This document shows positions 24,817-32,755 of a stretch of DNA of 64,000 nt, piece after piece. The position numbers and the translations under genes are program-made. How positions within the stretch are numbered: position 1 is the first letter of the stretch; each line of letters starts with the position of its first letter. Under the pieces are notes generated by a model that saw only the letters and a list, made by a program, of their open reading frames with translations, was not told the DNA's origin and did no database searches. This DNA comes from Parvularcula sp. LCG005 (lineage in GTDB: Bacteria > Pseudomonadota > Alphaproteobacteria > Caulobacterales > Parvularculaceae), in assembly GCF_032930845.1 (NCBI RefSeq), contig NZ_CP136758.1, positions 1,441,001 through 1,505,000 of the forward strand, in the 5' to 3' direction.

Positions 24817-24838
24817 AAAAAGGGTCGAAACCCTTTTT
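24817..24838. repeat. 8-bp hairpin next to the dihydroorotase start codon
   Basis: AAAAAGGG (24817-24824) pairs exactly with CCCTTTTT (24831-24838) around TCGAAA, and the ATG of the next gene begins at 24840. It looks like a small A-stem-T terminator for the M23 gene, yet it also hides the only AGGG available as ribosome site for dihydroorotase. Confidence 0.5.
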
Positions 24839-24839
24839 C

Positions 24840-26177
24840 ATGACACAGATTTTTGACCTTCTTCTCAAAGGTGGAACCATCGTCAATCACGATGGCATCC
24901 ATGAAGCTGACATTGGCATTCGCGACGGCCAGATCACGGCGATCGGTTCGTTCGATCCCTCTCTTGCCGGAGAGATGATCGATTGTACCGGCCTCCATGT
25001 GCTTCCCGGTGTCGTGGACAGCCAGGTGCATTTCCGTGAGCCCGGTGCAACGCACAAGGAGGATCTGGCGGCCGGGTCCCTCGGCGCGGTCCTCGGCGGT
25101 GTGACGGCGGTGTTCGAAATGCCGAACACCAAGCCGCTCACAACGACGGCCGATGCCATCAACGATAAGCTCGATCGGGCGAAGGGACGCATGTGGTGCG
25201 ACCACGCCTTCTATGTCGGCGCGACCCATGACAACGCCACCGAGCTGCCAGAACTGGAACGACTGCCTGGCGTTTGCGGCGTGAAGATTTTCATGGGAGC
25301 GTCGACCGGCGACTTGCTGGTCCCCGATGATGAAGGCGTGCGGCACGTCCTTTCCCATGGCCAACGGCGCGTATCGATCCACTCTGAAGATGAGACGATC
25401 CTGCGCGAGAATGCCAAGCTGGCGCGAGAGGGCGACTGGACATCACACCCGGAGGTCCGTTCCGCCGCCGCTGCTTTGCGGTGTACAGAACGCCTTCTGG
25501 GCATTGCGCGGGAATGTGGCCGCCGCATTCACGTGCTGCATGTCTCCACCGCGGATGAAGTGCCTCTTCTGGCCGCAAACAAGGACATCGCCACCTGCGA
25601 AGTCACCCCTCAGCACCTGACGCTCGAAGGACCGGAAGTGTACGAGAGGATGAAGGGCCGTGCACAGATGAACCCGCCCGTTCGGGATCATCGTCACCGC
25701 ATGGGCTTGTGGGCCGGACTGATCGGCGGTGTCTTCGACGTCATCGGCTCCGACCATGCGCCGCACACGCTCGAAGAAAAGGCCAAGCCTTATCCCGCGT
25801 CGCCATCCGGCATGCCGGGCGTGCAGACCTTGGTGCCAGTCATGCTGACCCATGTGAATGACGGCCGGCTGTCGCTACAGCGGTTTGTCGACCTGACCTC
25901 CCATGGCCCCAACCGCATCTGGGGGATGGCTGGCAAAGGCCGCCTTGCCGTCGGTTATGACGCTGATATTACGCTCGTCGACATGAAGGCGCGACACGTC
26001 ATGAATGATGCCGAGATGGCGAATGTGTCAGGGTGGACGCCGTATGATGGTATGGAAGCAAAGGGATGGCCCGTCGGCACGATCATCCGCGGCAACCCGG
26101 TCATGTGGGAAGGCGAGACAGTCGGTACACCGATCGGTCAGCCCATCCGTTTTCAGGAAACACTGGGTACAGCTTAA
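24840..26177 (+). CDS. pyrC: Dihydroorotase-family amidohydrolase
   Basis: This 445-residue class I-type dihydroorotase would interconvert carbamoyl-aspartate and dihydroorotate in pyrimidine synthesis. It has the carboxylated-Lys motif VKIFMGASTGDLL, the later metal-ligand His residues in HVLHVSTADE and VTPQHLTLE, and the catalytic SDHAPH. The first metal motif, normally HxH, reads SQVHFREPG, so the first His is Gln62. Similar sequences occur in Alphaproteobacteria, as far as I recall. Either metal binding is altered or it is an active variant. I chose ATG 24840; an upstream TTG at 24804 would begin before the hairpin. Hydantoinase or allantoinase activity is a less likely alternative. Confidence 0.85.
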   Translation: MTQIFDLLLKGGTIVNHDGIHEADIGIRDGQITAIGSFDPSLAGEMIDCTGLHVLPGVVDSQVHFREPGATHKEDLAAGSLGAVLGGVTAVFEMPNTKPLTTTADAINDKLDRAKGRMWCDHAFYVGATHDNATELPELERLPGVCGVKIFMGASTGDLLVPDDEGVRHVLSHGQRRVSIHSEDETILRENAKLAREGDWTSHPEVRSAAAALRCTERLLGIARECGRRIHVLHVSTADEVPLLAANKDIATCEVTPQHLTLEGPEVYERMKGRAQMNPPVRDHRHRMGLWAGLIGGVFDVIGSDHAPHTLEEKAKPYPASPSGMPGVQTLVPVMLTHVNDGRLSLQRFVDLTSHGPNRIWGMAGKGRLAVGYDADITLVDMKARHVMNDAEMANVSGWTPYDGMEAKGWPVGTIIRGNPVMWEGETVGTPIGQPIRFQETLGTA

Positions 26178-26189
26178 GCAACCTCAAGC

Positions 26190-26585
26190 TCAGCGAAAGG
26201 CGCGAAACAGCCTTTCGCTGATGACAAGAGCCCGCTGGGTTTCCTCTTCCATCCCTTGGCGCGCAGGACCGCTGCAGGTCAGATAGTCATTACTGACCTG
26301 GCGGAAGCGGGTGTTGAAGGCGCTGATCATAGACTGCCGCGTGCTTTCCATGGGCGCTTCCAGCGGCACGAGCTGTCGCATGCGGTTGCGAAACAGGTCC
26401 GGGTTGTTACCGTTGCCGCACATCTGGTGATAGCGGTGCAGGGCACCAAGCGACCCTGCCAGCCTAATCAGATCCTGCTGACGCGCTTCGAAGGCCGCCT
26501 TCGCGTCCGGCGCCGCGCTCGCATTGACCGAGCCAAGACAGCACAGGGCAGCTGACAGCATGAGAAATAAAGCTCTGATCCTCAT
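26190..26585 (-). CDS. TIGR02301 family exported protein
   Basis: This 131-residue protein has a Sec signal (cleavage near ASAAPDA) and matches TIGR02301, an alphaproteobacterial family of unknown function. The conserved elements are the LGALHRYHQMCG helix and the AFNTRFRQVSNDYLTC segment; the two conserved Cys residues could pair. Mature protein is entirely helical. The ATG (complement of 26583-26585) has GGAGGAG upstream and overlaps the Nudix stop by ATGA, so it is cotranslated with that gene. It converges on dihydroorotase. Confidence 0.85.
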   Translation of the reverse strand: MRIRALFLMLSAALCCLGSVNASAAPDAKAAFEARQQDLIRLAGSLGALHRYHQMCGNGNNPDLFRNRMRQLVPLEAPMESTRQSMISAFNTRFRQVSNDYLTCSGPARQGMEEETQRALVISERLFRAFR

Positions 26586-27013
26586 CGCTGCTCCTCCTTG
26601 CGCCGAATGACCTTCAGTGCGTCCTGAATGGCCGTCCTCGTCTTGTCCCATGCCAACCGCGACAGGGCCTCTGGCACGGGCACAAACGCCGCTTCCATCG
26701 CATCATCACCGGCCACGACCTCGCCAGAGATCCAGCGGCACGCATAATCGATCATGACAAAGTGGCGATCATCGGGCCGCTGGGGCAGGGCCTCGTAAAC
26801 GTCGATCAGGCCGACAATGTCGATGACCACGCCGGTCTCTTCTCTGACCTCACGGGCCAGGCCCTCAGCCAGCGCTTCACCAAAATCGAGCTTGCCGCCG
26901 GGAATACTCCAGTGCCCCTGAAACGGGGGCCGGCCTCGGCGGACAAGCAGGACCTTGTCATCCTTGAAAATAACGGCGCCGACTGCGGCAATCACCCGTT
27001 GACCCTGGTCCAT
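26582..27013 (-). CDS. Nudix hydrolase
   Basis: This 143-residue protein carries the Nudix box in the form GKLDFGEALAEGLAREVREE followed by TGV, whose Gly/Glu and REVREE residues bind Mg and hydrolyse nucleoside diphosphates linked to other groups. The N-terminal strand VGAVIFKDDKVLLVRRG and the acidic YEALPQRPDDRHFV loop suggest an ADP-ribose-pyrophosphatase-like or housecleaning enzyme. ATG 27013 has GGAG seven bases upstream and is preferred to GTG 27031. The stop overlaps the TIGR02301 start. The gene is divergent from the SRAP paralogue with only 20 bases between them. Confidence 0.92.
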   Translation of the reverse strand: MDQGQRVIAAVGAVIFKDDKVLLVRRGRPPFQGHWSIPGGKLDFGEALAEGLAREVREETGVVIDIVGLIDVYEALPQRPDDRHFVMIDYACRWISGEVVAGDDAMEAAFVPVPEALSRLAWDKTRTAIQDALKVIRRKEEQR

Positions 27014-27033
27014 CTTGTCGCTCCGATACACTC

Positions 27034-27729
27034 ATGAATGCGCGATATGTCATCAAGGAAGACCCGTATGGGCTCGGCAATCACTTCGGCATTGCCATAA
27101 CGAACAACTTCCCCGCGCGCTACAACATTGCCCCCAGCCAGCCGGTGCCGATCATTAGGCAGGGTCCAGACGGCCGGCGCGAATATACCCTAGTGCGGTG
27201 GGGGTTTGTGCCCTCATGGGACCGAGCAGGACAGATGTTCAAACGATCGATCGTCAATATCCGCTCCGAATCGGCTCCGGAAAAGAACTCCTTCCGCCAT
27301 GCCTGGCGGCGGCGTCATTGCCTATTTCCGATGAACGGCTTTTACGAATGGCTCGATGGACCCGACGGCAAGCAGCCCTATCTGCACGCCCTCGCCGAAA
27401 ACATGCCGCTGTTCAGTCTGGCCGGGCTCTGGGAAGACTGGTTGGGAGAGGATGGCAGCGAGATGACGACCGCCGCATTTCTGACCCGCGACGGTATTTT
27501 CCCGCTAACCGGCGAAGTGGATCGGGTGCCAGTGTTTGTGCCGCCGGACCGGTACGATGACTGGCTGCACGCGGATGAAACAGATGACAGTCTCGCCCGG
27601 GAGATTGTCGGCCTGCCAGACCCCGACTTCATTCACTGGCCAGTGAGCCAGCGGGTGAATAGCTGGAAGCCGGACGATGAGGGACTGATCCAACCGATCC
27701 TTCTCAACGCCCAGCAATCCCTGTTCTAA
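27034..27729 (+). CDS. SRAP-fold protein lacking catalytic Cys2 and His
   Basis: This 231-residue protein is a YedK/HMCES (SRAP) homologue. Normal SRAP proteins begin Met-Cys-Gly-Arg; after Met removal Cys2 forms a thiazolidine link with abasic DNA. Here the start is MNARYVIK, so Cys2 is Asn and Gly3 is Ala. Asn75 (VNIRSES) and Glu105 (NGFYEW) are kept, but the His of the IHDR motif is Val162 (GEVDRVP). The NIAPSQ and WGFVPSW core and the C-terminal WPVSQRVNS and LIQP segments are intact. It likely folds and may bind DNA but should not crosslink by the known route. The start has no strong ribosome site. Confidence 0.85.
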   Translation: MNARYVIKEDPYGLGNHFGIAITNNFPARYNIAPSQPVPIIRQGPDGRREYTLVRWGFVPSWDRAGQMFKRSIVNIRSESAPEKNSFRHAWRRRHCLFPMNGFYEWLDGPDGKQPYLHALAENMPLFSLAGLWEDWLGEDGSEMTTAAFLTRDGIFPLTGEVDRVPVFVPPDRYDDWLHADETDDSLAREIVGLPDPDFIHWPVSQRVNSWKPDDEGLIQPILLNAQQSLF

Positions 27730-27731
27730 GG

Positions 27732-28712
27732 TCAGATGTCGCTACGAATATGCTCGCGGACCTTTTCCTTGTAGAACGCGGCCAGCTGTTCGTGCAGCTC
27801 AGCAGGCAGGGGCGGCATGTTGGACACGTTGGCGTTCATCTCAACCTGTTCAGGTCTAGACGCTCCGGCAATCACTGTACTGACAGCTTCGTGATCAAGG
27901 ATCCAGCGTAGCGCAAAGGCCGCCATCGGCATTCCGTCCGGAACAAAGCCTTTCAGCTCTTCGACCAGCTCAACGCCTTTCTCCAACTTGATCCCATTGA
28001 AGGTTTCGCCGACGGAGAAGGCGTCGCCATCCTTGTTGTAATTGCGGTGGTCCGTCTTGTCGAAATGCTGGTCCTTGCTGAACTTGCCGGTCAGGAGGCC
28101 ACTGGCGAGAGGCAGGCGGACGATGACGCCCACGTCAGCGCGGTGAGCGTCCTTGAGCAGGTCCCACGTCGCGTCCTGACGGAAGACGTTATAGATGATC
28201 TGGAGCGTCGCACAGCCCGAATGCGCAAGACACGTCTTTGCTTCCTCAATCGTCTCAACGCTGGCGCCCCAGTGACGGATAAGGCCATCGGATTTGAGCG
28301 TTTCCATAACGTCGAAAAGATCACCGGCTTTCAGGACGTCCGGCGGCACACAGTGCAACTGGACGAGCTCAATCGGCTGGCCGCCGAGCCGCTCCGCCGA
28401 GCCTTTAATGTTCGCACGAACATTTTCCAGATCATAATGATCAGGATACAGTGCGCCATCGCGTCCGACCTTTGTCACCACGATCGTCTCGTGAGGTTGC
28501 TCATTGGCGTATCGGCCAACAAGCGTTTCTGATTTGCCGGCACCGTATACATCGGCAGTATCGAAGAAATTGACGCCCGCCTTCGTCGCGGCGGCCATCG
28601 TCGCCATCGACCGTTCTTCTTCAACGGGACCGAAGTCGCCGCCAAATTGCCAGCATCCCAGCCCAATTTCGGACACGGCGAGGTTGGTCTTGCCCAGACG
28701 TCGCATTTGCAT
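27732..28712 (-). CDS. Aldo/keto reductase
   Basis: This 326-residue TIM-barrel oxidoreductase uses NADPH to reduce carbonyls. The family tetrad is visible: Asp in DTADVYG, Tyr of that motif, Lys in VVTKVGR and His in VQLHCV. The start MRRLGKTNLAVSEIGLG, with GCWQFGGDFGP, is typical of the AKR12/13-like or YajO group. Substrate unknown. AAGGAT lies upstream of the ATG (complement of 28710-28712). It converges with the SRAP gene, two bases from its end, and follows the patatin gene on the same strand after 43 bases. Confidence 0.93.
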   Translation of the reverse strand: MQMRRLGKTNLAVSEIGLGCWQFGGDFGPVEEERSMATMAAATKAGVNFFDTADVYGAGKSETLVGRYANEQPHETIVVTKVGRDGALYPDHYDLENVRANIKGSAERLGGQPIELVQLHCVPPDVLKAGDLFDVMETLKSDGLIRHWGASVETIEEAKTCLAHSGCATLQIIYNVFRQDATWDLLKDAHRADVGVIVRLPLASGLLTGKFSKDQHFDKTDHRNYNKDGDAFSVGETFNGIKLEKGVELVEELKGFVPDGMPMAAFALRWILDHEAVSTVIAGASRPEQVEMNANVSNMPPLPAELHEQLAAFYKEKVREHIRSDI

Positions 28713-28755
28713 ATCGTTTCATCCTTTTTCGTTGTTGTGCCGCCGGGTTCCAGAC

Positions 28756-29796
28756 CTAAACGTCAAGAAACTCCGCACGAAGATCAACAGTGCTTTTCTT
28801 GCCTATCGATCCATAATTTGCGTTGATCCATTTTTCCGCTTCGAGCCGTCCCTGATCGCGCAGCGATGTCAGAAAATCCCAACCCGTATCGTATTTTGAT
28901 CCCATACTGAGCGGTTCGAACACGTGTTCTGCCCGAATCGAGTGAAAACGAATATCGGACAGCTGTCCTACATGATCATCGTTCAGCCAACCTTCTTCGG
29001 TCAGTTTCTGGACAAAGGCCACGGCACGCATTTCCTTCAGCAACGCCGAGTTGAACGTGATCTCATTGATCCGGTTGGCAATCTCGCTTGCGCTATGCGG
29101 GACCTTCTCACGGGTGATAGGGTTGATATGAACAACGAGAACGTCTTCGACGTCTGTTTCATAAAACAGCGGCCACAGGCTGGGGTTCCCCATATAGCCG
29201 CCATCCCAGAAAAATTCGCCGTCAATTTCGACAGCCTGATAGATCTGCGGCAGGCAGGCGGAGGCCATGACCTTGTCAGCTGTCAGGCAGTCCTGCGTAA
29301 AGATCTTGACCTTACCCGTTTGCACATTCGTTGCACTGATAAACAGCTTAATCAGGTCGCAGCTATGAATTTCATCGAAGTCGATTTCGCGGGTCAGCAC
29401 GTCCTTCAGGGGATTGAGTCCGAGCGGATTGAGTTGATAGGGCGATGCCGTGAGACTGGTCATTTCCAGAATCATCATCTGCATCCACTGCTCAATCTGG
29501 TGAAAGAACGGGATCTGGTCGAAGAAATGCGTGTTCAGCGCACCGAAGGGTTCCTTGATGCGCGACACATTCCACCAGAATGATTCAAGCTTCTCACGCG
29601 CGCCTTCAGGGCCACCATTGTGAAAGCCGTAGCTGAACACCACAGCATTCATCGCACCGGCGGAGGTTGCGGTCAGCGCCTTGATATCCAGCCGCCCATC
29701 TTCCAGCAGATAGTCGAGGACTCCCCAGGTGAAGGCGCCATGGGCACCGCCACCCTGCAGGGCGAGATTGATCGGCTTGGTTTTTGTACCGGCCAT
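28756..29796 (-). CDS. Patatin-like phospholipase
   Basis: This 346-residue cytosolic hydrolase has the patatin oxyanion loop QGGGAHGAF, the nucleophile elbow TATSAGAMN with Ser45 (Ala-x-Ser-x-Gly rather than the usual Gly-x-Ser-x-Gly), and the catalytic Asp in FWDGGYMGNP. No signal peptide is present when started at the ATG complementary to 29794-29796; a longer frame upstream lies inside the neighbouring gene. That ATG shares one base with the stop of 3-hydroxybutyrate dehydrogenase (TAATG). Patatin genes are often found next to this dehydrogenase, which links it to polyhydroxybutyrate or membrane-lipid turnover. The exact ester cleaved is unknown. Confidence 0.88.
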   Translation of the reverse strand: MAGTKTKPINLALQGGGAHGAFTWGVLDYLLEDGRLDIKALTATSAGAMNAVVFSYGFHNGGPEGAREKLESFWWNVSRIKEPFGALNTHFFDQIPFFHQIEQWMQMMILEMTSLTASPYQLNPLGLNPLKDVLTREIDFDEIHSCDLIKLFISATNVQTGKVKIFTQDCLTADKVMASACLPQIYQAVEIDGEFFWDGGYMGNPSLWPLFYETDVEDVLVVHINPITREKVPHSASEIANRINEITFNSALLKEMRAVAFVQKLTEEGWLNDDHVGQLSDIRFHSIRAEHVFEPLSMGSKYDTGWDFLTSLRDQGRLEAEKWINANYGSIGKKSTVDLRAEFLDV

Positions 29797-30587
29797 TATT
29801 TGGCCGTCCAGCCACCATCGATCGGATAGGCCGTACCCGTACAACCAGCGCCCGCGTTAGACGCCAGAAACAGCATGAAGCCGTTCAGCTGCTCATAGGT
29901 GACAAATTCCTTGGTAGGCTGGGCCTCGAGGATGACCTTCTTTTTCACTTCTTCCTCGGTCATGCCGCGCGCCTTGGCGGTGTCGGAAATCTGTCCGTCG
30001 ACCAGCGGGGTATGCACATATCCGGGGCAGATCGCGTTACAGGTGATGCCATGTTCTGCCGTTTCCAGTGCGACCACCTTCGTGAGGCCAGCAATACCGT
30101 GCTTCGCGGCGACATAGGCAGACTTGAAGGGAGAGGCGACAAGGGCGTGAGCGGAGGCAAGGTTGATGATCCGGCCCCAGCCCACTTTCTTCATATGGGG
30201 TACAGAATGTTTGATCGTGTGAAATGAGGAAGACAGATTGATCGCGATGATCTGGTCCCATTTTTCATCGGGGAAATCCTCGATCGGCGACACTTTTTGA
30301 ATCCCGGCATTGTTGATCAGGATGTCTACAGACCCGAATGAGCTGTACACGTCATCGATCAGACCCTTGATCTCGTCGGGCTTGGTCATGTCGGCGCCGT
30401 TATATTTGACGTCGGTGTCGTAGTCGGCAGCCAGTCGGGCGCGAAGCGTCTCAATCTCGTCCTTATCACCGAACCCGTTCAGCATGACCTTGCACCCCGC
30501 CTTGGCGAGCGCTTCGGCAAAATGCGCACCAATGCCTGAGGTGGAACCTGTCACGACCGCTGCGCGGCCTTTCAATTCTTCATACAT
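29796..30587 (-). CDS. bdhA: 3-hydroxybutyrate dehydrogenase
   Basis: This 263-residue short-chain dehydrogenase oxidises (R)-3-hydroxybutyrate to acetoacetate with NAD. It shows the cofactor motif TGSTSGIGAH, NNAGIQKVSPIEDF, the catalytic Ser in ASAHALVASPFK, the YVAAKHG box and the CPGYVHTPLV loop, all characteristic of the bacterial HBDH subfamily; the IDGGWTAK end is also typical. It is upstream of and overlapping the patatin gene, forming a two-gene unit for polyhydroxybutyrate-derived or ketone-body carbon. Cytosolic. Confidence 0.93.
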   Translation of the reverse strand: MYEELKGRAAVVTGSTSGIGAHFAEALAKAGCKVMLNGFGDKDEIETLRARLAADYDTDVKYNGADMTKPDEIKGLIDDVYSSFGSVDILINNAGIQKVSPIEDFPDEKWDQIIAINLSSSFHTIKHSVPHMKKVGWGRIINLASAHALVASPFKSAYVAAKHGIAGLTKVVALETAEHGITCNAICPGYVHTPLVDGQISDTAKARGMTEEEVKKKVILEAQPTKEFVTYEQLNGFMLFLASNAGAGCTGTAYPIDGGWTAK

Positions 30588-30755
30588 GGGAAAATCCTTC
30601 CGCGAGAATCACGAATACGGCCTGAGTATAATGGCCACGGACCAAACATGATGCTTTTTCGCAGTGCGGCAAGGGCCGCACAAACAGCGGCACACGAACC
30701 CGACATTAATAAAGGTCCGAATAAGTGGCACTGCCCCATTTTGGAGAATGGAGAT

Positions 30756-31172
30756 ATGGACCGTTTTATACACGTTCGTTCGGCGAATTTCACGGTCGCA
30801 CCACCCGAAGACGAGCATGTCGTCAACGAGATGTACGGCCAAGCCTTCGCGGAATATGTGCAAAATATCCTAAGGCAGAACAACGTGCTGTCTGACGATG
30901 TCTATCCTGAAGACTGGGGATGGTGGGTAGACGCGGAGATGGGAAATTATAGCGGCGGCGTCTTGTGTCATCGTTCAATACAGCCTGACTCCGGCGAAGT
31001 GACTTTCACCTGCACCTTGAGCCGGGAGACCGACAGCTATTGGAGCTGGAAGAAATGGCGAAAGATCGACATATCATCTGAAACAGCCAGCCTCCTCGAT
31101 ATACTCGAAAAGGCCTTCAAGGCTGATAAGGACATCAGCTTTGTCTGTCGGACGGACGACATGCTCGACTAG
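30756..31172 (+). CDS. Hypothetical protein
   Basis: This is a protein of about 138 residues that I do not recognise, acidic and rich in Trp (PEDWGWWVDAE, SYWSWKKWRKID). No signal or membrane segment is present. I chose ATG 30756 because GGAG lies nine bases upstream; the frame extends to ATG 30648, but the extra N-terminus looks unlike coding sequence. A TATAAT hexamer at 30627-30632 could be a -10 box. Small acidic Trp-rich proteins of this kind include immunity proteins, but there is no toxin gene beside it, so no role is assigned. Confidence 0.5.
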   Translation: MDRFIHVRSANFTVAPPEDEHVVNEMYGQAFAEYVQNILRQNNVLSDDVYPEDWGWWVDAEMGNYSGGVLCHRSIQPDSGEVTFTCTLSRETDSYWSWKKWRKIDISSETASLLDILEKAFKADKDISFVCRTDDMLD

Positions 31173-31216
31173 ATGGCGCGCTTGCTCCCATTCGCGGCCT
31201 CGCCTAGACGGCACCC

Positions 31217-32686
31217 ATGGCCAAGAAAGAAAAAACATTCCGTCCCAAACCCCGAAAGCCGCGCGGTTTCCGCGACCGGTCGGGCGCGGAAATCCTCGCC
31301 GAGCAGGCAATGCTGCGGCGGATTACGGCGGTCTATGCCTCATACGGCTTCCTGCCGCTCGAAACCCCGGCGTTTGAATATACCGATGCGCTGGGCAAGT
31401 TCCTGCCGGACGTGGACCGCCCCAATAACGGCGTATTCAGCCTCCAGGATGATGACGAACAGTGGATGAGCCTGCGCTACGACCTGACTGCGCCCTTGGC
31501 CCGTCATGTGGCCGAGCATTACGACGCGCTGCCCAAGCCCTTTCGGCGCTATCAGGTCGGCACCGTGTGGCGGAATGAAAAACCCGGCCCGGGACGTTTC
31601 CGCGAATTCACCCAATGCGACGCCGATACGGTCGGCGCGCCTGCGCCCCACGCGGACGCCGAGGCCGTCATGATGTTGGCCGATGCCGTGGCCGCCGCCG
31701 GTGTGCCGCTCGACGATTTTCTCGTCCGCATCTCCTCCCGCAAGATCATGTCAGGGCTGCTTGAGAGCATCGGGCTCGACACCGCCGATGGCGGCACCTC
31801 CGGCACGGTTCTACGCGCCATGGACAAATATGACCGACTTGGCGCGGAGGGTGTCCGCTGGCTGCTGGGCAAGGGCCGGAAGGATGAGAGCGGCGACTTC
31901 ACCGAAGGCGCGCATCTGTCGGATGGCCAAGCCGATATGGTTCTGGCCTTCATGGAATGCAGTGATGGCACGAATATGGGCGCCATCCGCGGCATGCGCG
32001 AGATTCTCGGGGACAACGCCATTGGTGCCGAAGGACTGGCTGAACTGGAAACCATGGCCGAGACGCTGGGCCTGACGGGCTATGGCGAGCGGGCGATCAT
32101 CGACCCGTCGGTCGTGCGGGGTCTCGACTACTACACAGGGCCGGTTTTTGAGGCCGAGCTGACCTTTGAAGTCACGAATGATCAGGGGCAGGTGGTGCAG
32201 TTCGGCTCCGTCGGATCGGGCGGACGCTACGATGACCTCGTCAAACGCTTCAAGGGCGTGGAAGTCCCTGCCGTCGGGTGTTCCGTAGGCGTCTCACGCC
32301 TCCTATCCGCACTGGAGGCAAGGGGCCAGATGGCCGCTGATGAAGCCCCTGTCGTCATTCTGGCGCTGGAGCCTGACCGCATGGGAGCCTATCAGATGAT
32401 GGCGCGACAACTGCGCGCCGCGGGTATTGCCACGGAAGTCTATCTGGGCGGCAGCGGTATGCGTGCACAGATGAAATATGCCGACAAGCGCGGCGCTCGC
32501 GTGGCGGTCCTGCAAGGCGAGGACGAGCGTGCCCGTGGTGAGATCACCGTCAAGGATCTGAAATTGGGTGAGAAACTGTCAACCCAGATTGAAAGCAATG
32601 AAGAGTGGCGCGAATCCCAGCCAGCACAGGTCTCCGTGCCGGAAAATGAGCTGGTCGCCGCTGTTCAACGCGCCTTGCAGAGCTGA
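31217..32686 (+). CDS. hisS: Histidyl-tRNA synthetase
   Basis: This 489-residue class II synthetase charges tRNA-His. The catalytic core has motif 2 as RYQVGTVWRNEKPGPGRFRE (then FTQCDADTVG), the histidine-A motif RGLDYYTGPVFE and motif 3 GSGGRYDDLV with VGVSRLL. The C-terminal anticodon-binding domain spans roughly residues 385-485. The sequence is of the divergent alphaproteobacterial type, which in other members serves a tRNA-His without the usual extra 5' G. A basic N-terminus (KKEKTFRPKPRKPRGFRD) precedes the core. It stands alone on the plus strand, 44 bases after the preceding gene. Confidence 0.95.
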   Translation: MAKKEKTFRPKPRKPRGFRDRSGAEILAEQAMLRRITAVYASYGFLPLETPAFEYTDALGKFLPDVDRPNNGVFSLQDDDEQWMSLRYDLTAPLARHVAEHYDALPKPFRRYQVGTVWRNEKPGPGRFREFTQCDADTVGAPAPHADAEAVMMLADAVAAAGVPLDDFLVRISSRKIMSGLLESIGLDTADGGTSGTVLRAMDKYDRLGAEGVRWLLGKGRKDESGDFTEGAHLSDGQADMVLAFMECSDGTNMGAIRGMREILGDNAIGAEGLAELETMAETLGLTGYGERAIIDPSVVRGLDYYTGPVFEAELTFEVTNDQGQVVQFGSVGSGGRYDDLVKRFKGVEVPAVGCSVGVSRLLSALEARGQMAADEAPVVILALEPDRMGAYQMMARQLRAAGIATEVYLGGSGMRAQMKYADKRGARVAVLQGEDERARGEITVKDLKLGEKLSTQIESNEEWRESQPAQVSVPENELVAAVQRALQS

Positions 32687-32755
32687 ATTCTTGGCGCCTG
32701 ATCTGACGGCGCTAGATCGATATACAACCTTTAGACATCCAGGGAGCCCCGGATC

